This document shows positions 22,009 to 33,868 of a stretch of DNA of 64,000 nt, in pieces. This DNA is from Saccoglossus kowalevskii (Eukaryota > Hemichordata > Enteropneusta > Harrimaniidae), in the NCBI RefSeq assembly GCF_000003605.2, contig NW_003140813.1:730856-794855 (forward strand), read 5' to 3'. How positions within the stretch are numbered: the stretch's first letter is position 1; every line of letters starts with the position of its first letter. Under the pieces are notes generated by a model. That model worked only from the letters and a program-made list of their open reading frames with translations, ran no database searches and was not told the DNA's origin. The position numbers and the translations under genes are program-made.

Positions 22009-23063
22009 TGCCATCAGCTGCCCACTCACATCACCGCCGAGGATCTTGCTATTTCAAAATGAGGTGAATGCACAGTAAATTGACAAACCACAGTCCCTCC
22101 CTCCCTGGTCTGGAAACAGCTATTGTCTAAGGTATGAATTACCTGCTGTGCTCGGACTGCACTGGGTATGGCTTTCCGTGAAGCATAGTCTCTTGATATC
22201 AGAGCATTCTATTGAAACGATCGATTCATTGTTCCCTTCATGTTCTTGTTTTTACAACCGAAAAAAAAACATATTTTGATACTTTACATAGATTTAGAAG
22301 CTCAACACAATTCAAAATAAAGAAGCCTGTCGCCGATTCATTGCCATTCGAATTTTTGTGTCATTATTTTTGTTTCCAAGCATATATTTAGGATGTAGTT
22401 TACAATGCTGGTGACATTATGTCTCTAAGAATAACATCCTGCAGTATCAGTTTTTTAGCACTGCCAGAAATTGAGTAGGCAGACTCTTTTTTTCACCCGA
22501 TGAGAATTTATTTATGGGCGCCATTTTGTTTTTGATCACTAACTTACTCAACGCGAGTAAGTGGGTTGGCCCCTTTTATAGAACTTAGTTCAACCATAAT
22601 ATTTTTTTTCAATGTGAATAGATTTGTACATTAACCTTTTGGTGATGTGGTTAGTTTTTTTCTCAGATGTTTGTATTTTGACAAATCACGGTAATATGTT
22701 CTGTTCTGTTTGAAGTTTGTGATCGCAGTGCTAAAGTTAGTGTATGCTCAGCTTCGTGGCTAATTGTCCAAGGTGTGAATGGTTTATTTACCCACAACCA
22801 GCCCTGGGACAATAGACTGTGAAGCTTTTCCAGACCGGGGATAGAGGGACTGTGGACAAACTAATAACACGAACTCAAACTAATAACTGTCAGAACTTAG
22901 ATTTATTCATGATAATCTCAATTACACTTCAAATTTGGCGCAATTTGATTAAAATATCATGCAAGGGGATCAAATCAAAGTTATAATATTGCTGGTATAG
23001 GCATGTGCATTCACCTCATTTTGCTATAGCAAGATACCGGTGATAATTTTGAATGGGCAGCCA
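22009..23063. mobile_element. Composite TIR element: outer and inner inverted repeats
   Basis: The outer arms are 22009-22071 and 23003-23063. The right arm reads GTGCATTCACCTCATTTTGC and is the inverse of the left arm, which contains AAAATGAGGTGAATGCAC. The inner arms start CCACAGTCCCTC near 22088 and end GAGGGACTGTGG near 22856, sharing GGTCTGGAAA inside the ends. This suggests one element inserted into another, or a single element with subterminal arms. No transposase ORF is visible. The pattern CACAGTCCC...GGGACTGTG also occurs as a minimal palindrome near 7242. Confidence 0.55.
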
Positions 23064-23842
23064 ATGACCGAATATAAATGAACACTCACTCTAACAACGA
23101 CACGGATCCAGGGCTACTCTTTGTCTCATGCCCGTTGTTTTAAGTATGATTTTTACATTTGATAAAGAATCCTATTTGTTTTGAGTTCTTTGTCGGCATC
23201 GATTTAATCGATACAGAAGAGCAACATGTATAGTTCTTCCCATACACTTGTGTAACACAAGCGTGCGATACCAAATGGTATCGCAAATAAATGTCTTATA
23301 TCACATCATTGAAAATATCATCAATTGATAATATTTTTATTAAACACTCACATAAGCGAAAATCAAAACAAAAATGATCAGCTTGATGTTGTTTTTTCTG
23401 AGATTGAGGTCATTAGACTTATATGACTAGTAGCAGCCATTTTCTTCAGGTCCACCAATTTTATGTGATCACAAGACATCACTGTAGTAGGTCGTTCCTC
23501 GTAAAGTGAAACAGCGAAAAACATAAAATAAATAAGGTACCAATCAAATCAGGGCAATTCAATATGCCCCTCCAAATAACTTTACGTGTCCAGAACAGGG
23601 GCATATACAATCAAAATGGGGGAGGGGCACTTGATGTACAGGGTTAGGATTACAGTTAAGGAACTCTTTCCCAAACCGTCATAGTATGTGAGTGAATTTT
23701 GAACCAAACTGACAGAACACAACACTCATGTTATGCTGTTTTCTTGAGAAATTGCTTTTTACGTTGAATTGGGTAGATGTGCAATTCATTGGTTCATTCA
23801 AAAAACAAGCAATCAAATTACGAACGAAATAGCCAACTTCAA

Positions 23843-24055
23843 TACTGTAGAATACTTTATTTTTCGCTTGGAATTTATTTTCGCTATTTTCGCTGAACGG
23901 ATGATTCCGTGAAAATAAAATCCAGCGAATATACTTCTTTTCCTATATTTCATATTCAACTCATCAAAAATCAGTGAAAATAATTTCCATACAAAACATC
24001 CAAAAAGCCTTTTCAGCGAAAATTAATTCCAGCTAAAATAAAGTATTTTACAGTA
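23843..24055 (+). mobile_element. MITE family A (TA-flanked, AATAAA at both ends), copy 1
   Basis: 213 bp including TA on both sides. The ends are CTGTAGAATACTTTATTTTT and, inverted, CTGTAAAATACTTTATTTTA. The body is CGCTGAA/TTCAGCG-rich. Near each end, on the outward-reading strand, is AATAAAGTATT followed by T/C-rich bases and ACAG. Further copies are at 37844-38050, 49491-49702, 50324-50518 and a split one at 32136-33811. TA flanks suggest a Tc1/mariner-type transposase source. Confidence 0.88.
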
Positions 24056-25582
24056 ACATACTCCTACATGAAGCATTGGTTAACAAAAACCAGAATAGCA
24101 AAAGGTATTGCAATATGATGAAAAGATATATTTGGTAATATTGTTATTAGATATTCCATACTGTAGACCAAATCAGACTTGTTAGATGAAAATTCAAAAA
24201 CAGTAATACCCATGAGCAGTTATTGTTGTATGTACCAATACAACCAGTACACATTAGCATATTAGAGAATTCCATATTTGCATTGAACATGTACTCATCT
24301 GTGTGTTACAATAACAGCGATTTCTTGTTCTGATAAATCATAGTCCAATGTATTTAATAATAATATGAGGTTATTACGAGGATACCATAAAGTATGCACA
24401 AAGACAGTACGGCGGGAATATCAACCGATGCGCAACTGTCTCGTAATAACCATGTTATTATACTATTATATATATTATCTTTTCCTACCAAGGATACATC
24501 ATGTGAATGCCGAAATCCAAAAAGTTTAGAACAGAATCAGCGAACTTTTTTACGTGGAGTCCGGTCAAACCCTGGAGGCAGCCATGTTTGTTTTTATAAT
24601 TAGAGGAGGCTTACACGCATAATCATTCCCTATTTGGAATTTGCATTTGCTAATATGGGAGGATGATTGTAGCGTTACCATGGCAATATAATAATAATAA
24701 TAAATATGTATTCCTTACTATAGGTCACTGGCCCAAAAGCTACTAATACGATATAAGGAAAAAATAAATATATACATGTAAATAAACATTAAAGCATTTG
24801 GTGAAAAATACATTAATAAATATGAACACTTATTCAGAGGATAGTGCAGAAACGTTGTCTAAATGCTTAAAACACAGACATAAAATAAGACAGGTAGAAC
24901 CCATTAGTCTATAAATTTAGCTGAGTATGAATCTGAAGTGTAATACTCTGAGAATGTACATTTCTCTTACCGGTTGGAAAGCTGTGCAGATTATTAATTG
25001 GTGACAAACAACATTACAGTTATATTTAATGGCAGTAATTTTGTTTTCAGAATTCCATGTATCTTGGATTGTAAAGTGTCAAACTTGATACTCAGTTTCA
25101 TAGACAGGACTGTCAGTGCGCCCTCTAAGCCGTGTGACCCACCACTGACGCATGAAGTTTTGCTTGAGCATCTGTACATGTGTCCAACTGTATCCGGCAG
25201 TATCTCTCTCATACATTCATCAAACATTACTTCAGACATGTGCATTTGTTTCTTCGTCATCTAATTCAAGATGGCCAAATGGCAGCCATTTTAAGGCCTG
25301 AAATTCAACAAAATCAAACATTTTCACCATTTCGGAACCAGATCTCAGTCGTGTCATACATGCCTAGACTAATCAGGTTTAAACTTCACAGGTAATATAT
25401 ACTGGAAATTGATTTCAGTTACTCATTAACTAATTAAATTGAAACTTGGTCTATACAATGAACATATGAACCTTGAGGCATGTAATTTTGTTTTCTGATT
25501 GAATTCATAATCCCCTGTATGGCCACCATTTTGTTTTGTACAATGCTATAATTCTGACATATCTGTCTTGCATACATGTAAA

Positions 25583-25656
25583 GGTTAGATCACGGTCCGA
25601 GGTAACTATGAGAATTCGAAATAGTTCTCATAGTCACCAAGGTGCGTGATCTTACC
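25583..25656. repeat. Long imperfect hairpin
   Basis: The outer arms GGTTAGATCACG (25583-25594) and CGTGATCTTACC (25645-25656) pair with one mismatch. The inner arms GGTAACTATGAGAA (25601-25614) and TTCTCATAGTCACC (25625-25638) also pair with one mismatch, around a 10-bp loop. A related CCGTGATCTAAGTG occurs near 25920, so this could be the end region of a foldback-type element. Confidence 0.7.
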
Positions 25657-26192
25657 GACTTAGCACTGGCCAATCAGCCCGAGAAAAAAATCGCATTAGC
25701 CAATCAAAAGATGACATTTTGACAGCAATCAAACTTGTGAAATAACATTTTAGTACATTATGTTCATTTTGTCAAAATGATGGCCTACGTGCTGCCAATA
25801 GTAGTGTTGAATCGAGCGCAGTCTTCTGTAACTCAATGGATACTTTGTATCTGATCTTGGTGTTGTAAATAAATTGTTGCAATGAAAACCCTTTGTTTTC
25901 ATTCTTCTTCTTTTTTCAGCCGTGATCTAAGTGAATTTGTGGTGAAATAGAACCACACTTTATTGCAACAATTGGTCGAGGGCTGTTGGCATGTGCTAAT
26001 ATATCAATTCACACTTTCATACTTCAATTATTATATAGCTTCAATGTAATACTGTTACAAGACAAATTTCTATTGGATATTTTATTTGACTGATTTTGTC
26101 GATGAAAGTAATTTGATGACATTTGACCAAATTTTTGTCTCACACTTTAGTTCCACATTGTTCTCAGGCATGCCTTGTCACTAAAAAACTGA

Positions 26193-26565
26193 AATAGGTG
26201 ATTTTCCGTACAATTGCAAGATCTCGCGAGATGCATGAAAGACGCGCGTCGAACATCTGCCGCAAAAGTCGAACGATTTGATTTTGAACTCTAATTTCTT
26301 TATTTCGTAACTCATATCGACCGGCCGATCTTCGACAGAGGAATATTGCTTTCGAATACCCTCACTTAATCAAAATTGTCCATCATCAAATGTGTACAGC
26401 ACATTATTATTAAGCATGGAAATATCCCCCGAAATACTTTTGTGTTTGTCGAATCCCACGCGATGTTTGACGCCACTACGACGCTATGACCTTTGTTTGT
26501 CCTGTTTTTACGTTTGATTTCACGCATAACGCGTGATTCTCGCAGTGAATGGAAAATGGTCTATT
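26193..26565 (+). mobile_element. MITE family D, copy 2
   Basis: 373 bp with ends AATAGGTGATTTTCCGT and, inverted, AATAGACCATTTTCCAT. It aligns with the copy at 19307-19650 throughout and has about 30 bp more near the middle (the GTGTACAGCACATTATTATT segment), which is also present in the inverted copy at 59485-59814. Confidence 0.85.
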
Positions 26566-26639
26566 GACAATGATTTGTTTTTTATAGCTCAATGTTGAAA
26601 CATGGATCTTTCAGTGAGGATTATGGCATTGGCATCCTT

Positions 26640-26790
26640 ACTTCCTAAAAATTGACCATCATAATGTGTATGCCAAATATTAACCATGAAAATATCCCAA
26701 AACTACTTTTGCATTTGTTTAATCCCATGCTACTCTGACTATGACATTTGCTTTCATGCATATTTCGCAGTGAACAGAAAAATGTTGTAA
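26640..26790 (+). repeat. Degenerate second family-D copy next to copy 2
   Basis: Blocks such as AATTGACCATCATAATGTGT, ACCATGAAAATATCCC and TTTCGCAGTGAACAGAAAAA match the second half of family D in order but are strongly diverged. It is probably an older insertion truncated by its neighbours. Confidence 0.5.
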
Positions 26791-26810
26791 GAGGAGTACA
26801 TACATATAGT

Positions 26811-26974
26811 ACCATTAAATCTGTATTAGAAGTCGCATCCATTCTTTTGAACAATTGAGAACCAAAAATTCATTGTTTCTCATATGTGTAGATGCTCTAA
26901 AAGAAACCGCATCACCTCTGTTGCATTGTACCATTTTAATCGAAGCCATGGCCTTTAACATAGATTTTACAGTA
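26811..26974 (+). mobile_element. MITE family B (AATAGAAGCCGC type), truncated copy
   Basis: Matches the family at 33869-34052 from AATCTGTATTAGAAG to CATAGATTTTACAGTA. It lacks the perfect left TA-CTGTAAAA end and one AGAAGCCGC repeat. It ends about 200 bp upstream of the zinc-finger gene start. Confidence 0.75.
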
Positions 26975-27074
26975 GTATACACTTAATCATTGTACCGGTA
27001 AATATAATCAAGTAATGGTGGGATTACATGTATTTACATATCATTCTCGCAGGCATGTATGAACACAAGAGGGA

Positions 27075-27184
27075 TAAACTGCAAATAAACATGAGACGTG
27101 CAATGACGATGGAGTTTTATCGTAATCATAAAGATAAAATGGCTAAAATCATGTTTGTTTTATCTGCAGGTTATTTGCATTTAA
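27075..27184 (+). promoter_or_regulatory. Probable 5' UTR splice acceptor region of the module-type zinc-finger gene
   Basis: The sequence TTTGTTTTATCTGCAG ending at 27170 is a strong acceptor 14 bp before the ATG. The frame upstream of the ATG is closed by TAA immediately before it. A non-coding first exon upstream is therefore likely, but was not located. Confidence 0.4.
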
Positions 27185-30100
27185 ATGCTTGATAGAAATA
27201 AATCAATGGAGGATAGTCAAGTGAGAATGGATGGCGTCTACACAACAGATGGTGGCACAGTCAGTGTGTATATTGGACATGATAAGCCATATCAGTGTAA
27301 TCTTTGTGGTCAACGGTTTTCAAATAGGAGATATCTTGTGAGTATTCATATGAAAACTCATACCGGAGAAGAACCATTCAAGTGCAGTATATGTGGAAAG
27401 ACACTGTCAAGTAATCAAAGACTTGTTGGACACATGAGAACACATACTGGTGAAACACTTGAGAAACCTCACCAGTGTAAATATTGTCAAAAGAGTTTTA
27501 CTAAACGAGACGTTTTAACAAACCATATGAGATTGCATGTTGGTGCTAAACATATTTGTACAGTTTGTGGGAAAAGCTATTCATGGCAGAGTGGTTTGAG
27601 ATCTCATATGAAAACACACAAGGAAAATGAAGGTTATTCCTGTAATCTGTGTACAAAGAAATTTGTTAACCAACAGCAGCTAGACTGCCACCTTAGAATA
27701 CATGCTGCTGCTAAACAATCATTTCGTTGCAGCTTTTGTGAACAAGGTTTCTCCCTGAAATGCGATCTAGAATCGCATGTGAGAAGTGTTCATCCTTCAA
27801 ATGGGAACTCGTATGTGTGCAAATGGTGTTCTAAGAATTTCTCAAATGAAATAGACTTGGATGTTCATACACGTACATGTACCAGGAAATACTCAGCAGA
27901 ATCTAGTAATTCATTTGAGGATGATGAGGTGGTGTTAATCAGTGAGCTGGGACCATCCTGTATTAACAACGGAACTTCAGATAATGACGTCTCAGTCGTT
28001 AGTAGCATCACCCGTGAAAATATCGTTGGAGAGACTAATGTGAAAAATGACTCCAGTGTAACTCATGCAGTCAATAATCTTGACATAGAATGCACAACAG
28101 TTAACTCTTCCAATGGAGCTGTCACCATTCAAAATAACCAACATTCTGCCGTATCAGTTACAGATACTCAGTTCATTCACCAACCATTACCAAATGTGGA
28201 GCTGGATTTGAATACGCAGTCTCTTGGAATGGTATATCAATGTGATCCCTGTGGCAAAAATTTTAAACAAAAGTCAGAGTTAATTGAACATCTACAAATA
28301 CATAAACGTGAAAAACCTTATGAATGTAAATATTGTGGTCTACGCTTCACAAACAGGAGATATTTCGAGAGTATTCATATGAAAACACATACTGGAACCA
28401 ATCCGTTTCGATGTAATGTTTGTGGAAAGACACTTTCGAGTAATCAAAGACTTGTTGGGCATATGAGAACACATACTAGGAAGACATCATACCAGATTAT
28501 GAAACCATACCAGTGTAGCCATTGTCAACGAACTTTTGCTAAACGAGACCATTTGAAAAATCATATGCGATTACATTTGGGAGAAAAGTATAAATGCCCT
28601 ATTTGTGGGAAAAAATTTTCATGGCGGAGTGGTTTGAGATCTCATGTAAAAATACATACAGGAAATGAAGCATATTCATGTAGTTTGTGCGCAGAACGAT
28701 TTGAAAACAAACAGAAGCTGGATAGTCATTTTTTAAGAGTACATGCGGGTGAGAAACCATTTAGTTGTAACATTTGTGGTTTAGGTTTTTTGCAGAAAGA
28801 TAATTTAGACACTCATATGAGAAGTTGTCATTCAGTACAACGAGAATTATATCCATGCAAATGGTGCTCAGAAAGTTTCACAAATTTAAATGATTTAAAT
28901 GTTCATACGCATAAATGTAGCAATAGGTATGCGACAGATTATGCAAATCAACTGCAAGGAGAAAGTATGGTTCAGTCCATTGAGATTGCACCATCCAGGA
29001 GTTTCACGAATGATACATTTACTAAAATGTCAATGGTAGAAGACCCAAACCAACAAACAAGTGGGGCAGAGTCTATTGAGGTTGCACCAGCCACGAGTTT
29101 CATGAATGATACATTAACTCAAATATGCATAATAGACAAAAAACAAGAATCAAGTGGGGCAGAATCTATTGAGGTTGGAGCGTCACACATAAACAAGGAA
29201 ATTTCATCCGAGATACCCTGTATGAATCTGCCCAGAGATGATGAATGGGATAATTACTATAATAACGCCAGTTTCAATCCTGAAGTGAACATGGGGCCTC
29301 CAAATATTGCTTGTCCTGAAAAGCCACCTACACTTCCAAGTAACCATCAGTCAGTAGCCGTCTTCTTTCCAAATTCTCAGTTCAGCAACCAAACAATACA
29401 GAACGGGGAGATTAATTTGAATCACCGAAGTACGAACGAGATATATCAATGTCTTGTTTGTAACAAGAGTTTTAAAGGAAAGTCTGAAATGAAAGATCAT
29501 CTACAGGCACATGAACGTGATAAACCATACCAATGTGGCATTTGTGGTCAACGCTTCACAAACAGGAGGTATTTTCAGAGTATTCACATGAAAACTCATA
29601 CTGGAAACGAGCCATTCAAGTGCAGTATATGTGGAAAGACACTTTCGAGTAATCAAAGACTTGTTGGACACATGAGGACACATACTGGCGAGGCACTTAA
29701 GAAACCTCACCAGTGTAAATATTGTCAAAAGAATTTTACTACACGAGACATTTTAATTAATCATATGAGATTACATGTTGGAAAAAAACTTCATTGTAAA
29801 GTTTGCGGGAAAACTTTTTCATGGCAAAGTGGTTTGAGATCTCATATGAATTTACACTCAGGAACTGAAGCATACTCGTGTAGTCTATGTGCAAAGAAGT
29901 TTGTAAACAAACAGAAGTTGGACTGTCATTTTAGAATACATACTAGACAAAAACAATTCCATTGTAGCTTTTGTGAAATTAGTTTCATGCAGAAATTTAA
30001 TCTGGATTCTCATATAAAAAGTGTACATTTTTCAGATGGAAATTCATACACGTGTAATTGGTGTTCAGGGAATTTCTCAAACGAAACAGATTTAGATATT

Positions 30101-30926
30101 CACACACAGAAATGTACCAGCAAATCCTCAACCAATATAATTCCCCAAGAGGAAGAGGATTGTGTCGTCATACCAACATACACTGATGAGGGAATCTTAA
30201 ATGTAGAGATTTCACCAGAGAAACGTGTGGATAATATTTACTGTGATAACACCAGTTCAACGCATGAGGTTAAGCAGATTGACTTGGACCAGCCAGTACC
30301 GGAAGTAACAGTTCCTGAAGAACCTTCGGAAATACGAACAGACTATTGCTCATCCTTCTCTGTCACAAATATTGAGTATACCAAAGAGGCATTGCAGATT
30401 GTAGAATTAGATTTGAATCAGCAATGTACACAACTTGGATATCACTGTGAACCTTGTGGCCAGACCTTTGATCTGAAGTCTGAATTAACTGATCACATGG
30501 AATCACATAGAAGTGAAAAACCATACCACTGCAGTCATTGTGGTCTTCAGTTCACAAACCGGAGATATTTCAAGAATGTTCTCGGTGAGACACCAACTGG
30601 AAATGCCTCATTCAGATGCAGTATATGTGGAATGAAATTATCTAGTAATCAAAATGCTATTGGGCTCATGGCATTTCATTGTAGATTTTGTGATATGAGT
30701 TTCGCCAACAAACATTCTTTGGATACTCATGTCAAAATGTATCACTCTCCAAGTGATGCTTTACATAACTCTGATGATAGCTTTAGATTTCTCAGGAAAA
30801 CAGGGTGCACTGATCAATTAACTTATACCGGGGAAACAAGCAACCTTTGGGGACAAGCCTCTGAAATTGAGTTGACCGCAAACAACTCAACAGCGTGCCA
30901 AAAATGGGCTATTTCTATGATGGAGG
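27185..30926 (+). CDS. Multi-module C2H2 zinc-finger protein (3' end lost in assembly gap)
   Basis: Open from the ATG at 27185 to the gap at 30927 (1247 codons seen). A second in-frame ATG lies at 27206. The protein is built of repeated modules: seven fingers at about 27284-27880, eight at 28231-28920, eight at 29437-30115, and a decayed fourth module at 30436-30755. Within each module the fingers keep their order; KTLSSNQRLVGHMRTHT is identical in modules 1-3. The finger containing NRRY has 13 rather than 12 residues between Cys2 and His1 in every intact copy. The last finger of each module is C2HC. Acidic Ser/Thr-rich linkers separate modules and carry a shared VELDLN motif. After the gap, frame 31320-31361 would end KSDDDGSNFVIYL and stop; another frame ends earlier. 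It is a probable nuclear DNA-binding protein; orthologue not recognised. Confidence 0.9.
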
Positions 30927-31318
30927 NNNNNNNNNNNNNNNNNNNNNNNNNNNNNNNNNNNNNNNNNNNNNNNNNNNNNNNNNNNNNNNNNNNNNNNNNN
31001 NNNNNNNNNNNNNNNNNNNNNNNNNNNNNNNNNNNNNNNNNNNNNNNNNNNNNNNNNNNNNNNNNNNNNNNNNNNNNNNNNNNNNNNNNNNNNNNNNNNN
31101 NNNNNNNNNNNNNNNNNNNNNNNNNNNNNNNNNNNNNNNNNNNNNNNNNNNNNNNNNNNNNNNNNNNNNNNNNNNNNNNNNNNNNNNNNNNNNNNNNNNN
31201 NNNNNNNNNNNNNNNNNNNNNNNNNNNNNNNNNNNNNNNNNNNNNNNNNNNNNNNNNNNNNNNNNNNNNNNNNNNNNNNNNNNNNNNNNNNNNNNNNNNN
31301 NNNNNNNNNNNNNNNNNN
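30927..31318. other. Assembly gap (392 N) inside the zinc-finger gene
   Basis: Run of N. It interrupts the coding region, so neither the frame beyond it nor the true C-terminus can be decided. Confidence 1.
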
Positions 31319-31751
31319 CAAGTCGGATGACGATGGTAGTAATTTTGTGATATACTTGTAATTATAAAGAAAATAATATCAACTACCCTGGTGTTACTAC
31401 TACATGTAGTTATTGAACTACAGTTTATTTTATTTGTGGTATAATATATGCAAGTAAAGAATGATGGTCTATCTTTAAGTGCGGTGGTCGTTGCGCAGCA
31501 CATGTTCGAATTTCATGTAAACAAATAATGTATTTTACATGTGTTGTGTACGTCGCTATGAGTTCCATATCAAACAGGACGCGGCACGACGCGACGACTG
31601 CCGCCCTTTAAGTACCCAGATTTTGGGATTGCAGATTATTTTCCTTCTATTAACAACTTTTATAAAGTGTGTACAATTATGCTGCAAGCAGATTGTCTTG
31701 TGTTCAGTTTTTCCATTCTCCACTAATATAGCGATTATCAAAATTTACGAA

Positions 31752-31981
31752 TGTGAAGACAGCGTATAATTCGATTTGCATACCATTGGCGTTGGATTGG
31801 TGTGCTATTTAATAAATAAATGTACACAAATGTTGATATATAGAGATTTAACAACATTTTTTTGCGGAAAATTAGGAATCAATTTAGTATCAAAGTTATT
31901 ACATACTTTCATAGTGTGCATGACAGTTCCCTGATGTAACTGACCAAACATAGGCGAATCAAACGGTACGCTGTCTTCACA
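31752..31981. mobile_element. 230-bp element with 15-bp perfect TIRs
   Basis: TGTGAAGACAGCGTA at 31752-31766 is perfectly inverted at 31967-31981. The similarity continues weakly inward (TTCGATTTGC against TTTGATTCGC). No clear target duplication and no ORF. A single copy is seen. Confidence 0.6.
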
Positions 31982-32135
31982 CTCATTAAAAATCAAGATT
32001 TAAATAGTGTTGACTGCTTTCACATCTACAATTTTCATCCGATATGTGGGGAGTATGATATGTGGGGATGCAATGCCATCAGTATTTATTATACCCCGGT
32101 AGTATAATTGTTGTATTGTAATGAAGACATTAAAA

Positions 32136-33811
32136 TACTATGAAATATTTTATTTTTGTTAGAATTCATTTTCGCTGAAAATATTTTTTGGTTGTTTTGT
32201 ATGGAGTTTAATTTCACTGGTTTTTGACTCCCGTGTGCGAAGCACAAAAAATGAGTCTTTGCAGTTAGTGTGTCTGTATGTGTATGTGTGTGTGTGTGTG
32301 TGTCCATCTGTTCCACTAATATCTCAAGAACCATACATCAGTTTTTGATGAAACTTGGTGCATAGATGCAAATGCGCAGATGTGATTAGGTTTTGATAAA
32401 AATCCATGCATATTAATTACCTAATTTGCATGATAATTAACTGTTTTTTAGCTGTTCCTTGACTGTTCCACTGATATCTAAAGAACCACTCATTGGATTT
32501 TGATGAAAAACTTGGCACACAGATGCTCCAAACTAATGCGCAGATTTGATTAGTTTTGGGTAAAAATCTGTGCAATATTAATTACCTAATTTGCATAATG
32601 ATTAATCAATTTTCTGCTTTTCCACTGACATCTCAAGTACTAATCACATTTCAATAAAACTTGGTACATAGATGTCATAGGACACTGCACAAACCTGATA
32701 GTTTTTAGGGTAATATCAGTATATATTAATTAGCTAATTTGCATAATTAATTAATTTTCAGCTTTTGATAGTACAAGTAGTAATCATCACATTTCAATGA
32801 AATTAGATACATAGATGTCATAGGACACTACACAGACCTGATAGTTTTTAGGGTAATATCAGTATACATTAATTAGCTAATTTGCCTAATTAAATAATTT
32901 TCAGCTTTTGATATTTCAAGTAGTAATCATCACATTTCAATGACACTTGGTACATAGATGTCATAGGACACTGCACAGACCTGATAGTTTGTAGGGTAAT
33001 ATGAGTACATATTAATTAACTAATTTGCATAATTAATTAATTTTCAGTTTTTGATATTTCAAGTAGTAATCATCACATTTCAATTAAATTTGGTACATAG
33101 GACACTGCACAGACCTGATAGTTTTTAGGGTAATATGAGTACATATTAATTACCTAATTTGCATAATTAACTAATTTTCAGCTTTTGATATATCAAGTAG
33201 TAATCATCATATTTCAATGAGACTTGCTACATAGATCTTCTAGGATTATGCAGACACCTGATTAGTTTTAATTGGATATTAATTACCTAATTTGCATAAT
33301 GTTCCACTGATATATAAAGAACCACAAATTGGATTTTAATGAAACCTTTAAAAAAAACTATGCAGAAACCCAATTAGTTTTTGGTAAATATTTATGCTTA
33401 TTTATCACCTAATTAACATAATTAATTAACACTGATATCTCAATTACTGATCATCACATTTGAATAAAATTTGGTACATAAATGCTCTAGGACAATAGAC
33501 AAGCCTGATTAATTTTGATTAATATTAATTCTCTAATTAGCATAATAATTCATAATTTTTTTGTTCTGTTCTGTTCATATTAGTTACCTGATTTACATAA
33601 TTAATTTTCAGCTTTTCCATCAATATCTCATGTACAAGTAATTTTGAATTAATTTTTAAAGTGTATTCAATACTCTCAGCACACGGGAGTTCTTTCTAAG
33701 CTTTCTTCGATTGATGAGTTGAATGTAAAACAGGAAAAAAGGTACCTTCGCTGGATTTTATTTTCACTGAATCATTCCTTCAGCAAAAATAAATTATAAG
33801 TATTTTAGAGT
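32136..33811 (-). mobile_element. MITE family A copy split by a younger insertion
   Basis: 32136-32227 is the left part of a family A copy and 33711-33811 is the rest, resuming at TTGATGAGTTGAATGTAAAA. The split point falls inside the MITE sequence TTTTTGATGAG. The 4 bp TTGA is present on both sides of the inserted 1483 bp. Orientation is the reverse of the copies at 23843 and 37844. Confidence 0.8.
32228..33710. mobile_element. AT-rich element with ~140-bp internal tandem array, inserted in a MITE
   Basis: It starts CTCCCGTGTGCGAAGCAC and near its right end has GCACACGGGAG, an inverted match. It is flanked by an apparent TTGA duplication. The interior is roughly eight degenerate copies of a 135-145-bp unit (anchors near 32725, 32868, 33010 and 33145). 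Each unit contains a TAATTTGCATAATTAATTAA block, a TTGGTACATAGATG block and a CTGATAGTTTTTAGGG block. The array also holds a (TG)n run near its left end. There is no ORF. A decayed inverted copy is at about 10765-11060. Confidence 0.75.
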
Positions 33812-33868
33812 TGTAGAGAAATTTAATGGGATGAATTCTTTGAACAGAACTTAATAGGGGGAAGTAAT

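Larger units (their letters stand above)
23064..27074. other. Intergenic between LINE relic and module-type zinc-finger gene; MITE-rich
   Basis: No exon supported. Besides the MITEs listed separately, a short inverted pair (GGTTATTACGAG near 24370 and CTCGTAATAACC near 24440) marks another likely element. AAGATGGCCAAATGGCAGCC-type blocks at about 25265-25540 belong to the family also seen at 56546-57527. Confidence 0.5.
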
